Below, one piece after another: positions 17,488 to 25,062 of a stretch of DNA of 64,000 nt (the first letter of the stretch is position 1; every line of letters starts with the position of its first letter). Source of the DNA: Aldehydirespirator sp028819505. GTDB lineage: Bacteria; Actinomycetota; Acidimicrobiia; Acidimicrobiales; Aldehydirespiratoraceae. Position numbers and translations under genes: made by a program. The stretch covers positions 2,790,001 through 2,854,000 of the forward strand of contig OZ242297.1 in NCBI GenBank assembly GCA_965207755.1, read 5' to 3'. The notes under the pieces were generated by a model that was not told where the DNA came from, did not search any database, and saw only the letters and a list, made by a program, of their open reading frames with translations.

Positions 17488-17528
17488 CTGGCGACCCGAC
17501 GGGCCGCCGGCGCCCGATCCGTCGCCAG
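17488..17528. terminator. bidirectional hairpin between rpsT and holA
   Basis: CTGGCGAC (17488-17495) pairs with GTCGCCAG (17521-17528), and an inner GGGC/GCCC pairing sits in the loop. It lies between the convergent stop codons of rpsT and holA. There is no T-run, as is usual for GC-rich actinobacterial terminators. Confidence 0.55.
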
Positions 17529-17551
17529 CCCCGGCGCTCGACGGCCGCCGG

Positions 17552-18568
17552 TCAGCGGGCCGACAGCTGCGCCAGCCGGGCGACCAGAACCTCCAGCACC
17601 AGTTCGTCGGGCCAGTCGACCGTTCCCCTGAGGGCGAGGTCGGCAGCGGCCAGCAGCCGGACGGCCCGGGCGATCCTCTCCGAGCCCAGCCTGCGGGTCT
17701 GGCCCAAGATCTTGCGGGCCGGGAACGTCGATCCCTTCATGCCGAGGATCTCCGCGGCCTGGCGCTCGTCGGCCGCGCCCGCGCCGTCGAGGCGCAGCAT
17801 CCTCTGGTAGCGGCCGTGCAGCGCGGCCAGCAGCTGGAGAGGATGGCGCGACGGCAGCAGGCGGTGCAGCACCCTCAGCGCCCCGGCGATGTCGCCGCGG
17901 TCGACGGCGTCGTCGAGATCCCAGGGCAGCACGGAGCCCGGATCCCCGCCGTAGAGGGCCACGTCGCCGGCGGTTACGGCCGCTCCCGGGCCCAGCGCAC
18001 CCTCCAAGGTCCGCAGCAGCCCGACGATGTTGCCGCGGTCGGCCCCCACGAGGTCGTCGACGGCGGCCGCCGCGGCCGGCTCGAAGCTCAGGCCCGACTG
18101 CTCCAACTGCTTCTTGAGCCACTTGTGGGCCTCGGACCGGCCCCTGGGCGGGGTCACGTCCAGCGAGACGCCCCCGGCCGCCTGCACGGCGTCCTTGAGC
18201 GCCTTGGGCACCGCCGGCAGGCGGCCGCCCATCACGGGGTCCACACCCCGCTCCCACACCAGCACCAGATCGGTGGTGGCGGGCAGCGTCCCGAGCAGGC
18301 GCACCAATCCGTCGCAGTCGCGGGAGCGGGCGAACCGGGTCAGATGGCGTCCCACCACCACCCGGCGGGAGGTCAGGAACGGCTGCGTCTGGGCCGCGTC
18401 CACCAGCGGGGCGAGACGCCACCCGCCGTCGGGGTCCCGGAGGCCGGCCTCGTCGATCTGTTCCAGGGCCAGGCTGCGGTCCTGGTCGCCCAGCGTCTCC
18501 TTGACGATCCTCGCCACCGCCTCGGCCACCAGCACGGGGTCGTCGCCGGTGACGAGTCGGACGCTCAT
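17552..18568 (-). CDS. holA: DNA polymerase III subunit delta
   Basis: 338 residues. The clamp-loader delta fold is indicated by VRLVTGDDPVLVAEAV at the start, RRVVVGRHL, LVLVWERG, and the helical collar domain with ILGMKGSTFPARKILGQ, typical of actinobacterial HolA. It opens the beta clamp during loading. The ATG overlaps the comEC stop (ATGA), so the two are translationally coupled in the common comEA-comEC-holA order. Confidence 0.9.
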   Translation of the reverse strand: MSVRLVTGDDPVLVAEAVARIVKETLGDQDRSLALEQIDEAGLRDPDGGWRLAPLVDAAQTQPFLTSRRVVVGRHLTRFARSRDCDGLVRLLGTLPATTDLVLVWERGVDPVMGGRLPAVPKALKDAVQAAGGVSLDVTPPRGRSEAHKWLKKQLEQSGLSFEPAAAAAVDDLVGADRGNIVGLLRTLEGALGPGAAVTAGDVALYGGDPGSVLPWDLDDAVDRGDIAGALRVLHRLLPSRHPLQLLAALHGRYQRMLRLDGAGAADERQAAEILGMKGSTFPARKILGQTRRLGSERIARAVRLLAAADLALRGTVDWPDELVLEVLVARLAQLSAR

Positions 18569-20349
18569 AGTGGCCGGATGATACGGCCACCCGGCCCGCC
18601 GCCGCGGGTGATCTCGACAACCAGTCCGGGAGCGTCGGACACGACCTCCACATGCACTGCGCCGACCCGGACAGTGTCGCCCGCCCGGACGGTGCGCGCT
18701 CCCGGCACCCGGTGCATGGGCGGGGCCACCGCCGCCGCCGTCCGGTAGCGGTCCGTGAGCGCCAGCACCGCGTGGGCGTCGGACGCGCCGCCGCTGGAGG
18801 CCACCACCAGGTCGACGCGCCGCACGCCCGCGAGCCGAAGCGACTGCAACAGATCCCGGGGCCGGGCCTGCTCGTCGAGGACGACCACCACCGCGGACTC
18901 GTGCCGGAACAGCCGAGCACCGCCGGCCTCCGACCAGCCCAGCGGGGGCGACGCCGCCGCCAGCACGCTGACCGCCATGACGACCGTCACCATCACCGCA
19001 CCCCCGGCACCCAGCGGCCCGGCTCGCTCCAGCCTGCGGGACACCAACACCAGAGCCACCCCGGCTCCCACCAAGGCAGCGCTGCCCGCACCGAGCATCG
19101 CGGGGGGCGCGGCCGCGGCGGCCGCGGCGACGCTTCGCACCCACCACAGCAGCGCGGCGGTGGGCCGGTGAATCAGCCATGCGACCGGCTCGCCGGCCAG
19201 ACCGGCGCCCAGCCCGCCGGTGAGGCCCCACATCATCACCGGCGCGGTCGCGGGTCCCGCGATCACGTTGGCAGGCAACGAAGCCACGGGAACGACGCCG
19301 AACACAGCCACCAGCAGTGGCATCACCGCCAGCTGGGCCCCGGCGGTAGTGGCCGCGGCCAGTCGCAGCGGGCGGGGGCCGGGCAGCATCTCGGCCAGCG
19401 GGGGCGTGATCCACAGCAGCCCGCAGGTGGCGCAGACCGAGAGCTGGAAGGCCAGGACGCGTATCAGGAAGGGGTCGGCCACCAGCACCGCGGCCACCGC
19501 CCAGGCCAGGGTCCGCCGTCCGGTCTCGGGCTGTCCGAGCGCCGCGCTGGTTACGGCCACCCCCGCCATGGTCACCGCCCGCAGCACCGACGGCTCGAAG
19601 CGGGTCAGCACCGCGAACACCGCCAGCAGCGCCAACAGCACGATCAGGCGGACACCGGGACGGGCCCGCACGGCCAGCGGCGACGCCAGCGCCAGCACGA
19701 AGGCCACGTTCTGGCCCGACACCACCAGCAGGTGCCCCAGCCCGGCGGCGCGGAAGTCGTCGTAGAGGCGGGGCGACTGGCTGCGGTCGTCGCCGTAGAC
19801 CATCCCCGCGAACATGGCCCGGCTGTCGTGGGGCAGGCCGGCGGCGCCCGACTCCAGCAGCCGCCGCACGCGGTTGGTGAACGCTCCCAGGGGCGCGGCG
19901 CCGGCCCGGTCTCCGACGGCGTCGACGTTCAGGGTCGCGGCCACGTGCCGCCAGCGGTGCCAGTCGCCGGCGGCGGGCCGGGCGGCGCCCGAGACGTACA
20001 CACGCTCGCCGGCCAGGGCGTCGTCCAGCCGGGCGGCCACCGCTCCGTACGCCCGGGCCTCGACGCGGGCGTCGCCGTGGCGGACCGTGACCCGGATCCC
20101 GTGGGCGCCCAGCGGCCTGGGATCGTCGAGCAGGGTGACCCACCCCTCCAGCGGACCGTCGGGCGGATCGGCGAGCCCGTCCAGCGCCTTGGAACCGAAG
20201 AAGCCGGCGAAGGCCGCGAAGGCGACCATCACGAGAAGCGGGCTCGGCCGCCACAGGCAGGCCCCGGCGAGCACCACCGCCACAGCCGGCGGGACGCCGA
20301 CCAGCAGCCACGACCCCAGCGCGGCGCCAGCCGCGGCCGCGTAGGGCAT
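18565..20349 (-). CDS. comEC: DNA-uptake channel ComEC (with degenerate C-terminal domain)
   Basis: 594 residues with about ten hydrophobic segments and the competence-domain signature: GMVYGDDRSQ, RAAGLGHLLVVSGQNVA and FEPSVLRA. ComEC moves one DNA strand across the membrane during transformation. The C-terminus (about 480-594) follows the metallo-beta-lactamase layout, but the HxHxDH metal site is absent, so it should have no nuclease activity. The frame stays open upstream through the 75-bp repeat array; I chose the ATG at 20349 just before the first hydrophobic segment, and a longer N-terminus is possible. Confidence 0.88.
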   Translation of the reverse strand: MPYAAAAGAALGSWLLVGVPPAVAVVLAGACLWRPSPLLVMVAFAAFAGFFGSKALDGLADPPDGPLEGWVTLLDDPRPLGAHGIRVTVRHGDARVEARAYGAVAARLDDALAGERVYVSGAARPAAGDWHRWRHVAATLNVDAVGDRAGAAPLGAFTNRVRRLLESGAAGLPHDSRAMFAGMVYGDDRSQSPRLYDDFRAAGLGHLLVVSGQNVAFVLALASPLAVRARPGVRLIVLLALLAVFAVLTRFEPSVLRAVTMAGVAVTSAALGQPETGRRTLAWAVAAVLVADPFLIRVLAFQLSVCATCGLLWITPPLAEMLPGPRPLRLAAATTAGAQLAVMPLLVAVFGVVPVASLPANVIAGPATAPVMMWGLTGGLGAGLAGEPVAWLIHRPTAALLWWVRSVAAAAAAAPPAMLGAGSAALVGAGVALVLVSRRLERAGPLGAGGAVMVTVVMAVSVLAAASPPLGWSEAGGARLFRHESAVVVVLDEQARPRDLLQSLRLAGVRRVDLVVASSGGASDAHAVLALTDRYRTAAAVAPPMHRVPGARTVRAGDTVRVGAVHVEVVSDAPGLVVEITRGGGPGGRIIRPL

Positions 20350-20393
20350 CGCCGCCCCGCCCCAACTCCGGCGGAGCCGCTCGACGGTCGAGG

Positions 20394-20842
20394 ATCGCCC
20401 ACCGCCGCCCGATCCCCGACCTCGCCCCGCCCTCACGGGCCGCCCACCGTGGCCAGAGGACGGATCTGATCGCCCACCGCCGCCCGATCCCCGACCTCGC
20501 CCCGCCCTCACGGGCCGCCCACCGTGGCCAGAGGACGGATCTGATCGCCCGCCGCCGCCCGATCCCCGACCTCGCCCCGCCCTCACGGGCCGCCCACCGT
20601 GGCCAGAGGGCGGATCTGATCGCCCGCCGCCGCCCGATCCCCGACCTCGCCCCGCCCTCACGGGCCGCCCACCGTGGCCAGAGGGCGGATCTGATCGCCC
20701 ACCGCCGCCCGATCCCCGACCTCGCCCCGCCCTCACGGGCCGCCCACCGTGGCCAAGGGGCGGATCTGATCGCCCACCGCCGCCCGATCCCCGACCTCGC
20801 CCCGCCCTCACGGGCCGCCCACCGTGGCCAGAGGGCGGATCT
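20394..20842. repeat. 75-bp tandem array carrying copies of the comEA 3' end
   Basis: Units begin with CGGGCCGCCCACCGTGGCC at 20436, 20511, 20586, 20661, 20736 and 20811: six copies with an exact period of 75 bp and very few substitutions. The 20811 copy is the authentic end of comEA (IRPLATVGGP and stop). Each further copy recreates those codons and the stop in the same frame. The comEC frame reads through the array without a stop, as a 25-residue Arg/Gly-rich repeat. It fills the 458-base spacer between comEA and comEC. Confidence 0.95.
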
Positions 20843-21530
20843 GGTCGAGCTTGGCCGGGCCGATGCCGGAGACCTCGACCAGCTCGTCGACCGTGGTGAA
20901 CGGGCCTGACTGCCGGCGGTGCTCGACTATGGCGGCCGCCAGCGCAGGGCCGATGCCCGGCAACTCTTGCAGCGCGGCAGCGTCTGCGGTGTTGACGTTC
21001 AGCGGTGCGCCCGCCCGTCCACTTCCCGCTCCGGCGCCTCCCGCTCCGGCGCCGCCGCCCGCTCCTGCGCTGGCCGAGACGACCTCGGGTCCCGCCGACT
21101 CCCCGACAGCCGGCACCCACAGGCGCGCTCCGTCGCTCAGCGGCTCTGCCAGGTTGAGCCGCATCCGGTCGGCCTCGGCGGTCAGCCCGCCCGCGGCCTC
21201 GACTGCGTCGGCGACGCGGCTGGTGGCGGGCAGTTCGTGCAGGCCGGGCCTGACCACCGCCCCGACGACGTCCACCGCTATGCGTGCCGGGTCCGCCACC
21301 GGCGACGGACCCGGCACGGGGATCTCCACCGAGCCGGCCATCGGCAGGATCTCGGCCGGGTCCGGGCCGGCAGGCGGGCGCAGCGCCCACCAGCCCCCGA
21401 GCGCGGCGGCAGCCACCGCGAGCGCGCCGAGGACCACCGTCACCGGGGACACGCCCAGCCGATCGGCCAGCGCTCCCGGGGATGGCACCGCGAGCCGGCG
21501 GCCGCGGCCGCCGGCGGGTGGCGTACCCAT
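20808..21530 (-). CDS. comEA: competence DNA receptor ComEA
   Basis: 240 residues. There is one N-terminal membrane anchor (about 34-52), an SLBB domain (IAVDVVGAVVRPGLHELP), a flexible Ala/Gly linker, and a C-terminal double helix-hairpin-helix (LNVNTADAAALQELPGIGPA; VSGIGPAKLDQI) that binds dsDNA outside the membrane. The ATG at 21530 is preferred over an in-frame TTG at 21554. It is followed by comEC and holA. Its 3' end is the seed of the downstream 75-bp array. Confidence 0.92.
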   Translation of the reverse strand: MGTPPAGGRGRRLAVPSPGALADRLGVSPVTVVLGALAVAAAALGGWWALRPPAGPDPAEILPMAGSVEIPVPGPSPVADPARIAVDVVGAVVRPGLHELPATSRVADAVEAAGGLTAEADRMRLNLAEPLSDGARLWVPAVGESAGPEVVSASAGAGGGAGAGGAGAGSGRAGAPLNVNTADAAALQELPGIGPALAAAIVEHRRQSGPFTTVDELVEVSGIGPAKLDQIRPLATVGGP

Positions 21531-21656
21531 TGCCTGTCCCCACGTCGCCTGCAATCAGGCCGACACAACTAAGGCGGCCGGCTAGCCGACAGTGAGAATA
21601 GCGCTCCCCGGCGCAGACCAGCACAGGGCGACTCGTGGCCTCCGGCCATGCGGCCG

Positions 21657-21703
21657 AACTTCAATGACTTAACCACCCCTGAGGTGGTCAACCCATTGAA
21701 GTT
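21657..21703 (-). terminator. long hairpin starting on the stop codon of the thioredoxin-like gene
   Basis: Perfect 10-base arms AACTTCAATG (21657-21666) and CATTGAAGTT (21694-21703) enclose a second stem, ACCACC/GGTGGT. The right arm begins on the last base of the TGA stop of the thioredoxin-like gene. It is a strong candidate terminator between that gene and comEA; no T-run follows. Confidence 0.6.
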
Positions 21704-22428
21704 CAGAACAGGGCTGTCGAGAGCCGCTTGCGCCAGGCCGAGGTGCGGGGGTCGTCGGGCCCGAGCACCTCCAGCAAGTCGACGAAACGCCGCCGAGCGT
21801 CCTCGTCGGCCTTGACGGCGGCCAGCAGCCCGGCCAGCTCGTCCTCGATCTCCGGTGCGCCGCCGGCCGGAGCATCGCCCGAATCCTGAACCCGGGCTAG
21901 GGCGACCAAGCGACGGGTCTCCGGCGTCTCGGGGACCCGTTCCAGCAAGCCGACCGCCTCGGCGGCGCGGCCGTCGTCGACGAGGAGCGCGGCCAGGGCA
22001 GTCACCGCGGCCGCGTTGTCGGCCTCGATCTCGAGGGCAGCCCGCAGGGACGCCTCGTCCCCGGCGGCGATCAGCCCCTCCATCTCGGTCGTCTCCGGCG
22101 TGGGCAGCAGTCGCTGCACGAACTCGCGCACCGCGGCCTCGCCCTGGGCGCCGAGGAAGCCGTCGGCCACCTGGCCGTCCACCATGGCGTATACGGCCGG
22201 GATCGACTGGACCCGGAACGCCTGGGCCACGCCCGGGTTCTTCTCGATGTCCACCTTGGCCAACTCGACCGCGCCCCGGGTCTCGGCCACCACCCTTTCG
22301 AGCAGCGGGGTCAGCTGCCGGCACGGCTCGCACCAGGAGGCCCAGAGGTCCACGATCACCGGGACGGTCCGGGACCGGTCGACCACTTGGGCTTGGAACG
22401 TGGCGTCGGTAACGTCGGCCATCGTCAT
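21703..22428 (-). CDS. thioredoxin-domain co-chaperone (CnoX/YbbN-like)
   Basis: 241 residues. The thioredoxin fold (1-110) has WASWCEPCRQL and the cis-proline segment QSIPAVYAM. A helical tetratricopeptide-like half follows (EADNAAAVTALAALLVDDGR; RRRFVDLLEVLGPDDPR), the layout of CnoX/YbbN, which protects proteins from over-oxidation and passes them to DnaK or GroEL. Both active-site cysteines are kept, so a redox role is likely. An ATG two codons later is an alternative start. Confidence 0.85.
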   Translation of the reverse strand: MTMADVTDATFQAQVVDRSRTVPVIVDLWASWCEPCRQLTPLLERVVAETRGAVELAKVDIEKNPGVAQAFRVQSIPAVYAMVDGQVADGFLGAQGEAAVREFVQRLLPTPETTEMEGLIAAGDEASLRAALEIEADNAAAVTALAALLVDDGRAAEAVGLLERVPETPETRRLVALARVQDSGDAPAGGAPEIEDELAGLLAAVKADEDARRRFVDLLEVLGPDDPRTSAWRKRLSTALF

Positions 22429-22499
22429 CGCAACGTATCGGCCACCGCGCCGGATTCAGCCCACCGCCAATTCAGCCACCCCCACACCCGGAGGCAGCC

Positions 22500-23528
22500 A
22501 TGAAGATCGACGCCTGGATCGGACTCCCCGAGGCGTCCAGCAGCCACGAGCTCGCCGCCGTCGGCGGCCGGGCCCGGATGATGGAGCAGGACGGCTACAG
22601 CGGGCTGCTGTCGGCCGAGACCAGCCACGACCCCTTCCTGCCCCTGGCGCTGGCGGCCCAGCACACCGAGCGGATCGAGTTGATGACCGCCGTCGCGGTG
22701 GGCTTCGCCCGCAACCCGATGGTGCTGGCGCACGTCGCCTGGGACCTGCAGGCGCTGTCGCGGGGGCGGTTCCTGCTCGGGCTGGGCAGCCAGATCCAGG
22801 CCCACATCACCAAGCGCTTCTCGATGCCGTGGTCGCGTCCGGCGGCCCGCATGGAGGAGATGATCCAGGCGATCCGGGCCATCTGGGACGCATGGCAGAC
22901 CGGGGAGCGCCTCGACTTCCGGGGCGAGTTCTACCGCCACACCCTGATGACCCCCATGTTCAGCCCCGGACCCATCGACGCGCCGCCGCCGCCCATCCTG
23001 ATCTCGGCGGTGGGGCCGCTGATGACCAGGGTGGCGGGCCGGGCCGCGGACGGGCTGGTGTGCCACGCCTTCCAGACGGCCGAGTACCTGCGGGACGTGA
23101 CGATGCCGAACGTGCATGCCGGGCTGGCCGAGGCGGGGCGGGACCGGTCCGGCTTCCAGATCTCGATGCCGGTGTTCGTGGTGTCGGGATTCCACGAGGA
23201 GGAGGTCGCCGCCCAGGCGGCCCGGACCCGCCAGCAGATCGCCTTCTACGGATCGACGCCCGCCTACCGGGGCGTGCTGGAGCACCACGGCTGGGGCGAA
23301 GCCCAGACCGAGCTCAACCGCCTGTCGAAGCGGGGCCAGTGGGTCGAGATGGGCAACGTGATCGACGACGGCATGCTCGGCGCCTTCGCTGTCGTGGCCG
23401 AGCCCCACGAGGTGCCGGAGCGCATCGCCGAGCGCTTCGGCGGCAGGCTCGACCGGCTCCAGTTCTACGCCGGCGTGAGGGACAAGGACCGCTGGGGCCC
23501 CATCATCGAGGAGATCAAGGCCGCCTAG
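22500..23528 (+). CDS. F420-dependent LLM-class oxidoreductase
   Basis: 342 residues from ATG with GGAGG six bases upstream. This is the luciferase-like monooxygenase fold, with GYSGLLSAETSHDPFLPLA, GRFLLGLGSQIQ and LISAVGPLMTRVAGR, most like the TIGR03617 subgroup that is abundant in actinobacteria and predicted to use F420 rather than FMN. The substrate is unknown. It is divergent from the thioredoxin-like gene and stands just ahead of tRNA-Ala. Confidence 0.85.
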   Translation: MKIDAWIGLPEASSSHELAAVGGRARMMEQDGYSGLLSAETSHDPFLPLALAAQHTERIELMTAVAVGFARNPMVLAHVAWDLQALSRGRFLLGLGSQIQAHITKRFSMPWSRPAARMEEMIQAIRAIWDAWQTGERLDFRGEFYRHTLMTPMFSPGPIDAPPPPILISAVGPLMTRVAGRAADGLVCHAFQTAEYLRDVTMPNVHAGLAEAGRDRSGFQISMPVFVVSGFHEEEVAAQAARTRQQIAFYGSTPAYRGVLEHHGWGEAQTELNRLSKRGQWVEMGNVIDDGMLGAFAVVAEPHEVPERIAERFGGRLDRLQFYAGVRDKDRWGPIIEEIKAA

Positions 23529-23578
23529 GCCCCTCGGTGGGTTCGCCCACGCCCGACCGCTAGCCTGTCGGCATCCTC

Positions 23579-23651
23579 GGGGCTATAGCTCAGTTGGTAG
23601 AGCGCTTCCATGGCATGGAAGAGGTCAGGGGTTCAATTCCCCTTAGCTCCA
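23579..23651 (+). tRNA. tRNA-Ala (anticodon GGC)
   Basis: A complete cloverleaf: acceptor GGGGCTA/TAGCTCC (one G-T pair), D-arm AGCTCAGTTGGTAGAGC, anticodon stem CTTCC/GGAAG around ATGGCAT with anticodon GGC, T-arm GGGGTTCAATTCCCC, discriminator A. CCA is not encoded. The accessory region 23687-25062 begins right after it. Confidence 0.96.
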
Positions 23652-23686
23652 CGGATCCGGGCAGCTGAACGCATCCGTCATGCGGA

Positions 23687-24706
23687 TCACGGTTTCTCCG
23701 ACATACCACTAGTGTCGGCTTCCCGGCCGGGGTGGATCCTGGTGCCGGTGCGCAGGTCATGGACGGCGACGGTGCCGTCGGCGAGTTCGACGATGTGTCG
23801 GGCTCGTGTGACCTCTGGGGCTCCTGGCGCCAAGGCATCGAGTTCGCCAGCAGCGATGGCTGTCACCGATGTCGCGGCCTGCGCGATGCGCGGCGCCATC
23901 GCCGCGACGGTGTCCAGGTCGATGTCGGGACGGTCTGCGATGTAGGTGCCGGCAGCGCGCCAGATACTGAGATCTCCATAGGGCTCGTCGCCGCGGGCGA
24001 CGGTGTTGGTCTCTAGGTCGGCCAGCGCGCTGTGGACGTCATCGGTGCGGGGGCCCGCCAGCGGCACCAGCAAGTCGATGCGATGCTTGTGCGGTGCCGG
24101 GGTTCCCTGGGAAGCCGCCAGGGCCTTCAGGGCGGTCTCGGCAGCCATCGCGCCGGCTGCGCAGACATCGATCAGCCGCCAGCGGGTCGCGTGGTCGTTG
24201 GGGGGCTCCAAGGCCTCCCAGTCTTCGGGCAGCATCCGGGCTCGCATCGAATGCAGCGCCTTGCTGGCCTCGTCCAAGCGGCCTAGGGCCTCGTCAGTGT
24301 TGTTGTCAGCCAAACCGATCTCCTTGTCCCATCGCACCGCCCCGGCGGGACAGTCCACCAACATGACCGCCGACGATGCGATCCCGGCCTCAAACGACGC
24401 CGACACCTCCTTGGTGCGGCGGCGCCACTCGGCCCGATCGGTAACGAACACCTCCACGGGACTGTCCACCACACCCTCAGCAGCAGCACGCAAAGCACTG
24501 CGAACGCCGAGCCGTTCGCGGTAGTCGAGGTCATCGAATATGGCCACCAAATCGATGTCGCTGCCAACCTTCGCGCTGCCGCGGGCCACCGACCCGAACA
24601 ACAGCACCTGTCCCACACCAGCCGCAGCCAGACACTCAGCAACTCGCTGAGCCTCTTGGGCAGTCGGTGCCGACGCGGTCGCGGCGGTCGCGGTGGCCAC
24701 GATCAC
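23687..24706 (-). CDS. fused MNT nucleotidyltransferase-HEPN protein
   Basis: 339 residues from GTG. The N-terminal half is a minimal nucleotidyltransferase with GSVARGSAKVGSDIDL (GS at 38-39, DxD at 50/52). The C-terminal half has a HEPN-like helical bundle (AMAAETALKALAASQG then PHKHRIDLLV), followed by a basic tail. In most genomes MNT and HEPN are two adjacent genes of a toxin-antitoxin pair in which the MNT AMPylates the HEPN RNase. Here they form one chain, which also resembles some aminoglycoside nucleotidyltransferases. It stands alone, convergent with tRNA-Ala. Toxin, regulator and resistance roles all remain open. Confidence 0.65.
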   Translation of the reverse strand: MIVATATAATASAPTAQEAQRVAECLAAAGVGQVLLFGSVARGSAKVGSDIDLVAIFDDLDYRERLGVRSALRAAAEGVVDSPVEVFVTDRAEWRRRTKEVSASFEAGIASSAVMLVDCPAGAVRWDKEIGLADNNTDEALGRLDEASKALHSMRARMLPEDWEALEPPNDHATRWRLIDVCAAGAMAAETALKALAASQGTPAPHKHRIDLLVPLAGPRTDDVHSALADLETNTVARGDEPYGDLSIWRAAGTYIADRPDIDLDTVAAMAPRIAQAATSVTAIAAGELDALAPGAPEVTRARHIVELADGTVAVHDLRTGTRIHPGREADTSGMSEKP

Positions 24707-25062
24707 AGCCTACTCGGCTGGCAATCTCCGTTCGGGCGCTGACGGCGCTCGGCATCACCCTGCCGAGACTCGAACTCTTTATGGGCGCGGCCCTGATCCT
24801 GGCCGTCGATGTCCGGATCCAGATGTCCGGATCCAGCTGAGGCGCGAGTCGATCCATGGGACTCGATAGCGCTCGCGGCTACGGTTCGGGCACCAGTCCT
24901 GGTCCTGGGAGCAGGACACGGCGCCCGAGGAGATCTGTTGGCTGACCGCAAGTCGTTCTGGGCTTCGTGCATGGAATCCGAGGAGCCCTCCCATGCCGAC
25001 CGGGCCGCGCTGGCGGCCAAACTGTCGAAGCGGTACTGGACGTCGCCAGCACAGGCCCATGT
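24707..25062. other. gene-free spacer with a gene-start remnant
   Basis: 356 bases without an intact gene. It contains a short direct repeat of TGTCCGGATCCAG near 24810-24836 and the truncated copy of the alkyl-DHAP-synthase-like start described separately. It ends at the 3' end of the ABC permease gene. Confidence 0.6.
24938..25036 (+). pseudogene. truncated copy of the 5' end of the alkyl-DHAP-synthase-like gene
   Basis: The 99 bases from TTG to CGGTAC match 28476-28574 without gaps, with seven substitutions by eye, and the CCCGAGGAG ribosome-binding stretch is copied too. The match stops abruptly at 25036, 27 bases from the end of the ABC permease gene. The copy encodes LADRKSFWASCMESEE against MTDRKSFWAWCMESEE in the intact gene. 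The two copies are direct repeats bracketing the ABC transporter operon. Confidence 0.85.

Noticed and set aside
20394..20842. CRISPR array
   Set aside because: The 75-bp units are uniform with no unique spacers, and no cas genes are nearby.
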